From an uncultured Lachnospiraceae bacterium (GTDB lineage Bacteria; Bacillota_A; Clostridia; Lachnospirales; Lachnospiraceae): a DNA stretch of 26,134 nt. The position numbers and the translations under genes were made by a program. Location: the NCBI GenBank assembly GCA_902766415.1, contig CACXDR010000099.1:1-26134 (forward strand), read 5' to 3'. Positions 7,375 to 15,126 of the stretch are shown here, in pieces. Positions within the stretch are counted from its first letter, which is position 1; every line of letters begins with the position of its first letter. The notes under the pieces are model-generated. The model was not told where the DNA came from, made no database searches, and saw nothing but the letters and a program-made list of their open reading frames with translations.

Positions 7375-8742
7375 ATGAGAGAGATCAGGGCGGACCGCCT
7401 GCTCGCGGACGCGGGCGCGGGTTCGCGTTCGGAAGTAAAAAAGATCATAAAAGCGGGACGCTTCTTAAGGAACGGCGTCCCGGTGACCAGGCCGGAGACG
7501 AAGGTCTGTCCGGAGAAGGACGCGCTCACACTGGACGGGCGCCCCTTTTCATGCGCGGAATTCGAGTACTGGGTCCTGAACAAGCCCCGGGGCGTGATCT
7601 CCGCGACGGAGGACCGCCGCCATGAGACGGTGATCTCCTATATGGGCCTGAAGCGGAAGGACATGGCGCCCTGCGGCCGCCTTGACATCGACACCGAGGG
7701 GCTGCTTTTAGTGACGGACGACGGCGCCCTGGTGCACCGGCTGCTCGCGCCGGGCAGGCATGTCCCGAAGGTATACGAGGTGAGCTATGAGGGCACGCTT
7801 CCGCCTGACAGCGCGGAGCGGTTCCGGGAGGGGCTCGTGCTCCCCGACGGGACGAAATGCCTGCCCGCGGAGCTGAAAAGCGCGGGGGATCCTGCGGAGC
7901 TGGTCCTTCACGAAGGAAAGTTCCACCAGGTGAAGCGGATGTTCGCTTCCCTCGGCTGTCCCGTGACGGCGCTTAAGCGGCTCTCGATGGGGCCGCTGAG
8001 CCTTGAAGGGCTGAAGCTCGGCCCGGGGGAGTTCCGGCAGCTTACGGAGGAGGAGACGCGCGTGCTGCTCTCGTACAGCATAAGGTCCGCCGTCCCCGAC
8101 GTTTCGGACTATGACGCGGTCATTTTCGACCTTGACGGGACGCTTGTGGATTCCATGTGGATCTGGAAGGACATCGACGTAAGGTTCCTGGCGGCAAGAG
8201 GGTTTGACTATCCGGAGGACCTCCAGAAGCGGATCGCGGGGCTAAGCTTCCATGAGACGGCGGTATGGTTCAAGGAGACCTTCCGTCTTCCCGAGAGCAT
8301 TGAGGAGATCCTGCATGTCTGGGAGGAGATGACGGTGGAGACGTACCGGACACAGGTCGGCTTTAAGCCGGGCGCGGAGGCGTTCGTCCGGAAGCTTTCG
8401 GCGCGCGGGATCCCGCTCGGGATCGCGACCAGCAACGGGAGCCGGCTCGTGGAGGCGGTCCTTGGCTCGCTCGGCGTGCGGGACCTTTTCAGCGCGGTCA
8501 TCACCTCCGAGGAGGTGCAGGCAGGAAAGCCGAAGCCGGACGTCTACTTTGCAGTCGCGGCGAAGCTTGGCGTGGCCCCGGAGCGCTGCCTGGTGTTCGA
8601 GGATATCCCGGAGGGGATCCAGGCGGGACTCAACGCGGGGATGCAGGTCTGCGCGGTGCGGGATGATTTTTCCGCCTTCATGGAGGAACAGAAGAAGAAA
8701 CTTGCCGGCTGGATGATCAGTGATTACGGGGAGATCTTATGA
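7375..8742 (+). CDS. Fusion of RsuA-family pseudouridine synthase and HAD phosphatase
   Basis: One continuous frame encodes two enzymes (455 residues). Residues 1–235 are an RsuA-type pseudouridine synthase: an S4 RNA-binding domain (about 1–60), catalytic Asp104 in GRLDIDTEGLLLVTDDG, and the family KFHQVKRMF motif. Residues 245–455 are a HAD-superfamily IA hydrolase: DLDGT with Asp252 and Asp254, motif II in IATSNGS, the motif III lysine in AGKPKPD, and the acidic motif IV in VFEDIPEGIQAG, resembling beta-phosphoglucomutase-like phosphatases. The linker holds no stop. An in-frame GTG at 8062 after GGAGGAGG could also give a separate HAD product. ATG 7375 is preferred because AGAGG ends 4 nt before it; ATG 7345 lies inside the previous gene. 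The stop overlaps the next start (ATGA). Confidence 0.92.
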   Translation: MREIRADRLLADAGAGSRSEVKKIIKAGRFLRNGVPVTRPETKVCPEKDALTLDGRPFSCAEFEYWVLNKPRGVISATEDRRHETVISYMGLKRKDMAPCGRLDIDTEGLLLVTDDGALVHRLLAPGRHVPKVYEVSYEGTLPPDSAERFREGLVLPDGTKCLPAELKSAGDPAELVLHEGKFHQVKRMFASLGCPVTALKRLSMGPLSLEGLKLGPGEFRQLTEEETRVLLSYSIRSAVPDVSDYDAVIFDLDGTLVDSMWIWKDIDVRFLAARGFDYPEDLQKRIAGLSFHETAVWFKETFRLPESIEEILHVWEEMTVETYRTQVGFKPGAEAFVRKLSARGIPLGIATSNGSRLVEAVLGSLGVRDLFSAVITSEEVQAGKPKPDVYFAVAAKLGVAPERCLVFEDIPEGIQAGLNAGMQVCAVRDDFSAFMEEQKKKLAGWMISDYGEIL

Positions 8743-9494
8743 AAATTGCGGTGGTGAGCGGTGCATCGTCCGGCATGGGACGCGAGGCTGTGCGGCAGAT
8801 CGCGGACCGGTTTGAGAAGCTGGATGAGATCTGGGTCACGGCGAGGCGTGAGGAGCTGCTTCAGGCACTCGCGAAGGAGTTCCCGGGGCGCATCCGCGTG
8901 TTCCCGGGCGACCTGACCGACGGAAGGGTCATTGAAGGCATTGAAGCTGCCGTGAAGGAAGCAGGCGCCCGCGTCATGCTCCTTGTGAACGCGGCAGGCT
9001 ACGGGAAGCTCGGGAAAGCCGGGCAGATCAGCGCGCGCCACACGGAGGGGATGGTCCGTTTAAACTGCGCGTCGCTTTCCCTTCTTACAGAGGCGCTCCT
9101 TCCATACATGCCGCGGCACGCGCGCATCATCAATTTTGCCTCCGCGGCGGCATTTCTCCCGCAGCCGGGCTTCGCGGTCTACGCCGCGACGAAGGCCTAT
9201 GTGCTGAGCTACAGCATGGCGCTCGGGAAGGAGCTCTCCGGGCGGGGCATCACGGTGACAGCAGTCTGTCCGGGTCCGGTCGATACGGAGTTCTTTACGA
9301 CCGCGGAGGAGAACGCGGAGACACCCTGGTACAAGAAGTACTTTATGGCGGAAACGGAAAAGGTCGTCTCGAAGGCGCTGTTCGACGCGTTCCGCGGACG
9401 GGCGGTGTCTGTGTACGGACTTCCCGTAAAGGCGCTGCAGGCTGTGACGAAGGTCCTGCCTCAGGGACTTATCCTGAAACTATTCGATCTGTGA
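8739..9494 (+). CDS. Short-chain dehydrogenase/reductase (SDR), substrate unknown
   Basis: A 251-residue NAD(P)-dependent oxidoreductase of the classical SDR family. The cofactor motif GASSGMG is at residues 8–14, NAAGYG follows near 87, and the catalytic set is Ser135, Tyr148 and Lys152 (YAATK). PGPVDT near 182 is the usual segment after the active site. An Arg in TARR after the second strand suggests NADPH preference. No feature shows the substrate; the family handles sugars, fatty acyl groups and many others. The start overlaps the stop of the RsuA–HAD gene by 4 nt, so it is translationally coupled, but no functional link is obvious. Confidence 0.9.
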   Translation: MKIAVVSGASSGMGREAVRQIADRFEKLDEIWVTARREELLQALAKEFPGRIRVFPGDLTDGRVIEGIEAAVKEAGARVMLLVNAAGYGKLGKAGQISARHTEGMVRLNCASLSLLTEALLPYMPRHARIINFASAAAFLPQPGFAVYAATKAYVLSYSMALGKELSGRGITVTAVCPGPVDTEFFTTAEENAETPWYKKYFMAETEKVVSKALFDAFRGRAVSVYGLPVKALQAVTKVLPQGLILKLFDL

Positions 9495-9509
9495 CCGGGA
9501 GGGACCTCT

Positions 9510-10073
9510 ATGGATCTTGGAAAAGGAACACCCGGCTACCGGGACCGTCATATCCTCCGGCAGGCGGCCTTCGCGGCGGTGCTGATCCTTCTGATCGCGG
9601 CGCTTGTAAAGGTATCCGGCCGTTTTTCCGGGAATACGAGGATGTTCATCATGGTGGCGGGGATCGTGCTCGCGGTCCCGCTCGCGAACACCGCGGCGCC
9701 GCTTCTTGCAATGGGAAAGTACAGGAGCCTTAAGAAAAACGAGCTGGAAAGGGCCGGCGCGTTTTCGGACAGGGGAGAGCTTCTCTACGAGCTGGTTTTC
9801 ACGACGAGGGAAAAGATCTTCCCGGCGGACCTCTGCCTCGTGAAGGAGGGGCTGGTCCTTGTATGCCTTGCGGGCGGGAACGGGAAGGACGCGGAGGCCC
9901 TTGAGGGGCATCTGAAGCGCTGCCTGAATCTTGAAAAGCTGCGGCCGAAGGTCCGCGTCTATACGGAACGCGAGGCCTTCTTTGCCTCGCTTGAAAAGCT
10001 TCCGCCGGCGGCACCCGAAGAGACGGAGGAGGTCCCGCGCGTCATAGCCCTTCTTTTCCGTCTTTCCTATTAA
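9510..10073 (+). CDS. Two-helix membrane protein of unknown function
   Basis: I do not recognise this 187-residue protein. It has two hydrophobic helices, about 18–37 (AAFAAVLILLIAALVKV) and 44–69 (MFIMVAGIVLAVPLANTA), joined by a short loop with SGRFSGNTR. A soluble region of about 115 residues follows, with an alternating alpha/beta pattern (ELLYELVFTTREK, LCLVKEGLVLVCLAGG, LEKLRPKVRVYTEREAFF). Basic residues flank both helices, which fits a helical hairpin with both ends in the cytoplasm. GGGAGG lies 7 nt before ATG 9510. It sits between an SDR gene and a pseudouridine synthase gene, 15 and 20 nt away, and is likely part of the same transcript. Confidence 0.75.
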   Translation: MDLGKGTPGYRDRHILRQAAFAAVLILLIAALVKVSGRFSGNTRMFIMVAGIVLAVPLANTAAPLLAMGKYRSLKKNELERAGAFSDRGELLYELVFTTREKIFPADLCLVKEGLVLVCLAGGNGKDAEALEGHLKRCLNLEKLRPKVRVYTEREAFFASLEKLPPAAPEETEEVPRVIALLFRLSY

Positions 10074-10093
10074 CAGGGACAGGGGGCTTTTCA

Positions 10094-11083
10094 TTGAAAG
10101 AGATCAGGATCGGCATGAACGAGGCAGGACAGCGCCTCGACAAGTTCCTAAAAAAATATCTTGACCAGGCGGCACCGGGCTTCCTTTTCAGGATGCTGAG
10201 GAAAAAGAACATTACCCTGAACGGCGGGAAATGCACCGGCGCCGAAAGGCTGGAAAAGGACGACGTGGTCACGCTCTGGCTTTCCGATGAGACCATCGCG
10301 AAGTTCAGGACGGAACAGGGCGGGCGTAAGGACCTCCCGGACCCGGGCAGGGCAGGGCTCCCCGGCCGCATCGTCTACGAGGACAGCCACGTCCTCGCGT
10401 ACAACAAGCCGGCAGGCATGCTTTCCCAGAAGGCGGAGCCGGGCGACGTCTCCGCGAACGAGTACCTTTTAAGCTGGTGCGGCGGCGGGGAGGAGGCATT
10501 TACCCCCTCCGTCGTGAACCGCCTTGACCGGAACACCACAGGGCTCCTCCTGTTCGGAAAGACCCTTCCGGCGCTTCAGGAGCTGTCAAGGATCCTGAAG
10601 GACCGGGACGCGGGAAAGTATTATCTCGCGGCGGTCGCGGGCAGGGTCGCGGAGGGCATGGAGATCCGGGGGTATTTAAGGAAGGACGCGCGGACCAACC
10701 GGGTGGCGGTCTTAAAGAAGCCTGCCTCGCCTGAGGACAGGGAGATCCGGACCGCCTATGTGCCGCTTGCGTACACGGACGGCTCCACGCTTCTAAGGGT
10801 GCATCTTATCACCGGGCGCACGCACCAGATCCGCGCCCACCTGGCATCCGCAGGGCACCCGGTCCTGGGGGACCCGAAATACGGGGACAGGGAGGCGAAC
10901 AGGAGGTGCGCGGCCCTTACTGGGTACCGTCATCAGTTTCTCCACGCCTTTGAGCTGACCTTCCCGGAGACGGACGGGGTGCTTAAGGCGCTTTCCGGAA
11001 GGACGCTGAGGGCGCCGGTCCCGGAGCCGTTCAGGGCGCTGTTCCCTGAAGCCGGGGACATCTTCGGGAAGGACGCGGGATGA
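10094..11083 (+). CDS. RluA-family (RluC/RluD-like) 23S rRNA pseudouridine synthase
   Basis: Isomerises specific uridines in large-subunit rRNA. The 329-residue protein has an N-terminal S4 domain (about 1–75, GQRLDKFLKKYLDQA then LRKKNITLNG), the segment VLAYNKPAGMLSQ, the catalytic motif VNRLDRNTTGLLLFGK with Asp145, and the family motif LITGRTHQIRAHLASAGHPVLGDPKYG. The N-terminus fits RluC-type enzymes with the S4 domain. The start is TTG 10094, preceded by AGGGGG 8–9 nt upstream; no in-frame ATG fits the S4 domain. It is the second pseudouridine synthase in this operon. Which uridines are modified cannot be told from sequence. Confidence 0.93.
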   Translation: MKEIRIGMNEAGQRLDKFLKKYLDQAAPGFLFRMLRKKNITLNGGKCTGAERLEKDDVVTLWLSDETIAKFRTEQGGRKDLPDPGRAGLPGRIVYEDSHVLAYNKPAGMLSQKAEPGDVSANEYLLSWCGGGEEAFTPSVVNRLDRNTTGLLLFGKTLPALQELSRILKDRDAGKYYLAAVAGRVAEGMEIRGYLRKDARTNRVAVLKKPASPEDREIRTAYVPLAYTDGSTLLRVHLITGRTHQIRAHLASAGHPVLGDPKYGDREANRRCAALTGYRHQFLHAFELTFPETDGVLKALSGRTLRAPVPEPFRALFPEAGDIFGKDAG

Positions 11084-11245
11084 AACCTTCCGGGGACGAA
11101 GGACCTGGTCCGGCGGAACGCGGAATAAACCTTCCGGTGGCGGGGGACATCTCCGGCAGGATGCGGAACGGATCCGCGCGCGGGCCGGAGCATCGGCCGC
11201 GGGGACCCCGTGCCGAAACGACAGAAAGAAAGAGGAAGTCATACT
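11084..11245 (+). other. rlu–recU spacer without a clear gene
   Basis: This GC-rich 162-bp stretch contains an exact 11-bp direct repeat, AAACCTTCCGG, at 11083–11093 and 11127–11137, and a small hairpin pairing CCTTC with GAAGG (about 11087–11102). A 69-codon frame starting at 11080 crosses it but looks like chance. No promoter or terminator is evident. Confidence 0.4.
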
Positions 11246-11809
11246 GTGGGTACCTGGAAAAACCGGGGGCTCCGGGGATCGGTCCTTGAGGAGCTTCTGA
11301 ACGCGACAAACGAGATCTACAGAAGCAGCCGCATCGCGCTGATCCAGAAGATCCCTACGCCGATCACGCCGATGGAGATCGACAAGGAGACGCGGCATAT
11401 CACCCTCGCCTACTTTGACCGGCGGAGCACGGTGGACTATATCGGCGCGGTCCAGGGGATCCCGGTCTGCTTTGACGCGAAGGAATGCGCGGCGGACACG
11501 TTCCCGCTCGCGAACGTCCACGAGCACCAGGTCGAGTTCATGAAGGACTTCCGGGAGCAGGGAGGTGTCTCGTTCCTCATCATCAGCTTTACGGAGCGGG
11601 ACGAGATCTACCTCATGCCGCTCGAGGAGCTCCTTGTCTACTGGGAGCGCATGGCGCGCGGCGGCCGGAAGAGCTTCACCTATGAGGAGATGCGGAAGGG
11701 CTACCGGATCCCGAAGACGAGGGACGTTCCCGTGCATTACCTGGAGGCGCTTTCCTGGTACGTCGAGGACCGCGAAGAGCGCGGGGACCGCGCCGGGGAC
11801 CGCGGGTAA
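11246..11809 (+). CDS. recU: Holliday junction resolvase RecU
   Basis: RecU is the Firmicutes resolvase that cuts four-way junctions during recombination and repair. The 187-residue product begins with the family sequence NRGLRGSVLEELLNATN, then ALIQKIPTPITP, and the nuclease core VDYIGAV...CFDAKE with Asp64, Asp77 and Lys79 as the PD-(D/E)XK set. In Bacillus the Asp77 position is usually Glu (EAK), so this is a conservative change. FPLANVHEHQVEFM and the later FLIISF and YWERMARGGRKS segments also match RecU. GTG 11246 is chosen because AGGAAG lies 7 nt upstream and relatives start just before NRG; GTG 11210 is the alternative. The last residues (DREERGDRAGDRG) are a short repetitive tail. 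In many Firmicutes recU is beside ponA; here it is not. Confidence 0.9.
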   Translation: MGTWKNRGLRGSVLEELLNATNEIYRSSRIALIQKIPTPITPMEIDKETRHITLAYFDRRSTVDYIGAVQGIPVCFDAKECAADTFPLANVHEHQVEFMKDFREQGGVSFLIISFTERDEIYLMPLEELLVYWERMARGGRKSFTYEEMRKGYRIPKTRDVPVHYLEALSWYVEDREERGDRAGDRG

Positions 11810-11810
11810 C

Positions 11811-11880
11811 GCGCCGCAGACAGGGAAGAGCGCCGCAGACAGTGAAGAGCGCCGCAGGCCGTGAGGAGCGCGCCGCGGAC
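11811..11880 (+). repeat. 19-bp tandem repeat, three copies plus a diverged fourth
   Basis: Directly after the recU stop, GCGCCGCAGACAGGGAAGA is at 11811–11829, a copy with one change at 11830–11848, and a copy with a few changes at 11849–11867. A fourth, diverged start (GCGCGCCGCGGACG) follows. The period of 19 is not a multiple of three and the region lies outside the genes, so this is probably non-coding DNA. It precedes the his promoter by 40 bp. Confidence 0.8.
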
Positions 11881-11919
11881 GATGCTGCCGGAAAAGCGGC
11901 GGCTGGCGGGGCGCGGCGG

Positions 11920-11948
11920 TTGACAGGGATACTTTCGTTTGGTAGCAT
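11920..11948 (+). promoter_or_regulatory. Sigma-70/SigA promoter for hisZGIE
   Basis: A perfect -35 box TTGACA (11920–11925), a 17-nt spacer, and TAGCAT (11943–11948; 4 of 6). Transcription would start near 11955, leaving a leader of about 78 nt before hisZ. Confidence 0.7.
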
Positions 11949-11962
11949 GGTAAAGTGCCGGC

Positions 11963-11993
11963 GCGGGACGGGCGTTTTTCCGCCCGCTGCCGC
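11963..11993 (+). other. GC-rich hairpin in the hisZ leader
   Basis: CGGGCG (11969–11974) pairs with CGCCCG (11981–11986) around a T-rich 6-nt loop, and an outer GCGG/CCGC pair (11963–11966 with 11990–11993) extends it across a small internal loop. No T run follows, so it is not a terminator as written; an alternative stem (TGCC 11988–11991 with GGCA 11995–11998) competes with its 3' arm. A role in regulation is only inferred. Confidence 0.4.
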
Positions 11994-12032
11994 AGGCAAA
12001 AATGTCTTTTCAGAAGCTTAGGAGCTGGAACA

Positions 12033-13220
12033 GTGGATACACTTCTTCATACCCCTGACGGGGTCCGTGACATCTACGGACATGAATGCGCGATGAAGGA
12101 CCTGATCGAGGAGCATGTGCTCCGCACGCTGAAGTCCTTCGGGTACGACCGCATCGAGACCCCTACCTTTGAATTCTTCGATATCTTCAACCAGGAGCGC
12201 GGCAGCGTTTCCTCCCGCGAGATGTACAAATTCTTTGACCGGGACAACAACACGCTGGTGCTGCGCCCGGACATCACGCCCGCCATCGCGCGGTGCGTGA
12301 CGAAGTTTTTCCGCGAGGAGACCCAGCCGGTGCGTCTCTGCTACCTGGGGAACACCTTCCTTAACAGCGTGAACTACACCGGCAGGCTGAAGGAGATCTC
12401 CCAGAGCGGCGCCGAGCTGATCGGCGACAGCACCGCGGACGCGGACACGGAAATGGTCCTCATGACGGTGGAGTGCCTGAAGGCCGCCGGCCTTACGGAT
12501 TTCCACGTGGAGATCGGCGAGGTGGATTTCTACCGCGGGATCGTCGAGGCGGCAGGCCTCACGGAGGAGGAGGACAGGGAGCTCCGCGAGCTCATCGAAA
12601 ACAAGAATTCCTTCGGCGTCGAGGAGTTTGCCGAGGCACACGTGAGCGACAGGAGGATCCGCGAGTGCTTTATCCGCCTTCCCATGCTGTTCGGGGGGAT
12701 CGGGGACATCTCCGCGGCGAGGACCCTGACGGACAGCCCGCGCGCGCTCGCGGCGATCGAACGGCTCGAAAAGATCGCTGAGATCATCGATATCTACGGG
12801 CTTGCGGGATACGTAAGCTTTGACCTCGGCATGCTCAGCCAGTACGAATACTACACCGGCATGATCTTCAAGGCCTACTCCTACGGCACCGGGGATTACC
12901 TGGTGAACGGCGGTCGCTACGACAGGCTGCTCAGCCAGTTCGGCACCGACCGCCCGGCCGTCGGCTTCGCGGTGCGGATCGACAGCGTCCTTTCCTGCAT
13001 CATGAGCCAGAAGATCAGCCTGCCGGTCGAAAAGACCGGGGCCCTGGTCGTCTACCGGAAGCGCCATACCGCGCGCGCGGCCGCGCTGATCCGGCGGATG
13101 CGCCTTGAGGGAAAGCGCGTCGCGGCGCAGCTGTGGGACGAACGGGTAAGCGACGGGGAGTACAGGGCCTACGCGGAGCGGAACGGCATCCGGGAGCTCA
13201 TTCTTATGAAAGAGGACTGA
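12033..13220 (+). CDS. hisZ: ATP phosphoribosyltransferase regulatory subunit HisZ
   Basis: HisZ is a histidyl-tRNA synthetase paralogue that does not charge tRNA; it binds short HisG to form the active, histidine-sensitive first enzyme of histidine synthesis. The 395-residue protein has the class II motifs of HisRS in modified form: TPDGVRDIYG, FEFFDIF, LRPDITPAIARCVTKF (motif 2 region) and the catalytic-core-like YYTGMIFKAYSYGTGDYLVNGGRYD. The length and the diverged C-terminus fit HisZ and not HisRS, and hisG follows 4 nt later. GTG 12033 is preferred over an upstream frame extension because AGGAG lies 8 nt before it and MDTLLHTPDGVRD is the family N-terminus. Confidence 0.93.
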   Translation: MDTLLHTPDGVRDIYGHECAMKDLIEEHVLRTLKSFGYDRIETPTFEFFDIFNQERGSVSSREMYKFFDRDNNTLVLRPDITPAIARCVTKFFREETQPVRLCYLGNTFLNSVNYTGRLKEISQSGAELIGDSTADADTEMVLMTVECLKAAGLTDFHVEIGEVDFYRGIVEAAGLTEEEDRELRELIENKNSFGVEEFAEAHVSDRRIRECFIRLPMLFGGIGDISAARTLTDSPRALAAIERLEKIAEIIDIYGLAGYVSFDLGMLSQYEYYTGMIFKAYSYGTGDYLVNGGRYDRLLSQFGTDRPAVGFAVRIDSVLSCIMSQKISLPVEKTGALVVYRKRHTARAAALIRRMRLEGKRVAAQLWDERVSDGEYRAYAERNGIRELILMKED

Positions 13221-13224
13221 AGCC

Positions 13225-13878
13225 ATGAGATATATCACAGTCGCCCTCGCGAAGGGGAGGCTTGCCATGCAGGCCATCGACTATTTCGGCAGGGCCGGGT
13301 ACCCCTGTGAGGAGGTCAAGGACAAGAAGACCAGGAAGCTGATCTTCGTCAACGAGGAACTCGGGATCCGCTTCTTCCTCTCAAAGGCAAGCGACGTCCC
13401 GACCTACGTGGAGTACGGGGCAGCGGACCTGGGGATCGTCGGCAAGGACACCATCCTTGAGGAGGGGCGCCAGCTTTTCGAGGTCCTCGACCTTAAGATC
13501 GGGAAATGCCGCATGTGCGTCTGCGGCCCGGAGGACGCGGCGGAGCTTTTGAAGCATCACGAGCAGATCCGCGTCGCGACGAAGTACCCGAATATCGCCC
13601 GCGATTATTTCTACAATAAAAAGCACCAGACGGTCGAGATCATCCAGCTGAACGGCTCCGTGGAGCTCGCGCCGATCGTCGGGCTGTCCGAGGTCATCGT
13701 GGACATCGTCGAGACCGGCGGCACGCTCAGGGAGAACGGCCTTGCGGTGCTCGAGAAGGTCTGCGACCTTTCCGCGCGCGTCGTCGTGAACCGCGTTTCC
13801 ATGAAGCGGGAGAGCGCGAGGATCGGGGAGATCATCCGGAGGCTCAAGGACCTGGTACAGGAAGAAGGAAAAGCATGA
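13225..13878 (+). CDS. hisG: ATP phosphoribosyltransferase, short form HisG
   Basis: Catalyses the condensation of ATP and PRPP to phosphoribosyl-ATP, the first and regulated step of histidine synthesis. At 217 residues it is the short form, lacking the C-terminal regulatory ACT-like domain, and so needs HisZ, which is encoded just upstream. Visible features are the N-terminal [24 protein letters not shown], and the PRPP-binding segment [14 protein letters not shown] with Glu163. ATG 13225 follows the hisZ stop by 4 nt, and the hisG stop overlaps the hisIE start (ATGA), so the three genes are tightly coupled. Confidence 0.97.
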   Translation: MRYITVALAKGRLAMQAIDYFGRAGYPCEEVKDKKTRKLIFVNEELGIRFFLSKASDVPTYVEYGAADLGIVGKDTILEEGRQLFEVLDLKIGKCRMCVCGPEDAAELLKHHEQIRVATKYPNIARDYFYNKKHQTVEIIQLNGSVELAPIVGLSEVIVDIVETGGTLRENGLAVLEKVCDLSARVVVNRVSMKRESARIGEIIRRLKDLVQEEGKA

Positions 13879-15116
13879 AGAAAAAGCTCTATGCCGGCTT
13901 CACCGCCGGCGCCGATACCGCAGCGGAGGCCCTGAAGGCCTCCCTTTCCGGCGCGGACGGACTGTTCCTTACGGACGTTTCCGCGGACGATGCGTCCCAT
14001 GACGCCTTTATGGGCCTCGTGCGGAGCCTTGCGCGCGAGGTCGATGCGCCGATCCTTTCAGGCGGACGCGTGAAAAGGACCGAGGACGTGAAGAAGTATC
14101 TCTACGCAGGCTCTGAGGCGGCCTTCCTTGACGCTGCCCTGGAAACGAACCTCGCGCTCATCAGGGAGGTCTCGGAGCGCTTCGGGAAGGGGAAGATCGT
14201 CCTCCTTGCCGCGGGCGGGGAGCTCCCCGGAGGCGCGAAGGAGGACGTCTGCCGGTATGTCTCGGCGGTCGTCGCGGACCCCGGCACGGCGGACGCTGGA
14301 CCGCTCCCAGTGCCGGAGGGGTACCCGGGCGAGTTCTTTGTCATGGTCCCGCCTTCTTATGAGGTGATCGCGGGGCGGATGAAGGATCCCCGCGTCTCCG
14401 GCGTCATCGTCCGCTGTGACGGCGGCGTCAGGCCCGACTTCATGGAGCTTAAGCAGGCGCTCCGGAAGGACGGCGTGGAGGTGCAGACCTTCGAGACGGA
14501 CGTGACCTGGGACAAGATCAAAAAGGGCTCTGACGGGCTCCTGCCGGTCGTCGTCCAGGACTACAGGACCCTCGACGTCCTCATGGTCGCGTACATGAAC
14601 GAGGAGGCGTTCTTAAAGACGCTGGAGTGCGGCCGCATGACCTACTGGTCGCGTTCCAGGCAGGAGCTGTGGCTCAAGGGAGACACCTCCGGGCACTACC
14701 AGTACGTGAGGTCCCTGACGCTGGACTGCGATTCCGACACGCTTCTCGCGAAGGTGTTCCAGGTCGGCGCGGCGTGCCACACGGGCTCCCGTTCATGCTT
14801 CTTTAACGAGGTCACGTCGCTTCCGGGCGTGCGGAAGAACCCGCACAGGATCCTGGAGGACGACTACCAGGTCATAAAGGACAGGAAGGCCCACCCGAAG
14901 GCCGGGTCCTACACGAATTATCTTTTTGACAAGGGGATCGACAAGATCCTGAAGAAGGTCGGGGAGGAAGCGACGGAGATCGTGATCGCCGCGAAGAACC
15001 CGGACCCGGAGGAGATCAAATACGAGATCGCGGATTTCCTGTATCACGCCATGGTGCTTATGGTCGAGCGCGGCGTGACCTGGGAGGATATCATGCAGGA
15101 GCTCGCGAACCGCTGA
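13875..15116 (+). CDS. hisIE: HisIE with an extra HisF/HisA-like N-terminal region
   Basis: A 413-residue protein for steps two and three of histidine synthesis. Residues about 222–325 form the phosphoribosyl-AMP cyclohydrolase HisI ([23 protein letters not shown], then CDSDTLL and CHTGSRSCF with metal-binding cysteines). Residues about 326–413 form the phosphoribosyl-ATP pyrophosphatase HisE ([33 protein letters not shown]). Usual HisIE is about 200 residues. The extra 1–210 resembles part of a HisF/HisA barrel: [11 protein letters not shown] (26–36) and [19 protein letters not shown] (58–76), aligning with HisF strands 2–4. It lacks the HisF LDVKDG catalytic Asp region, and the phosphate-binding GGG is GGR, so it is probably not catalytic. 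hisA, hisF, hisH, hisB, hisC and hisD are not in this window. Confidence 0.93.
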   Translation: MKKKLYAGFTAGADTAAEALKASLSGADGLFLTDVSADDASHDAFMGLVRSLAREVDAPILSGGRVKRTEDVKKYLYAGSEAAFLDAALETNLALIREVSERFGKGKIVLLAAGGELPGGAKEDVCRYVSAVVADPGTADAGPLPVPEGYPGEFFVMVPPSYEVIAGRMKDPRVSGVIVRCDGGVRPDFMELKQALRKDGVEVQTFETDVTWDKIKKGSDGLLPVVVQDYRTLDVLMVAYMNEEAFLKTLECGRMTYWSRSRQELWLKGDTSGHYQYVRSLTLDCDSDTLLAKVFQVGAACHTGSRSCFFNEVTSLPGVRKNPHRILEDDYQVIKDRKAHPKAGSYTNYLFDKGIDKILKKVGEEATEIVIAAKNPDPEEIKYEIADFLYHAMVLMVERGVTWEDIMQELANR

Positions 15117-15126
15117 AGGAAGAATT

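Noticed and set aside
11080..11289. 69-codon + frame starting at the ATGA overlap with the RluA-like gene
   Set aside because: Gly/Pro/Arg-rich, no known motif, and overlaps the recU start by over 40 nt; the overlap start is tempting but not enough.
11949..12032. T-box riboswitch in the his leader
   Set aside because: The leader of about 78 nt is far too short, and no T-box sequence or terminator with a T run is visible.
12002..12058. 18-residue leader peptide ahead of hisZ
   Set aside because: It overlaps the hisZ start, lacks a ribosome site and contains no His codons, so classic attenuation is not supported.
12018..13277. 419-codon minus-strand frame opposite hisZ
   Set aside because: Fully opposite a clear gene, biased composition, no recognisable domain or ribosome site.
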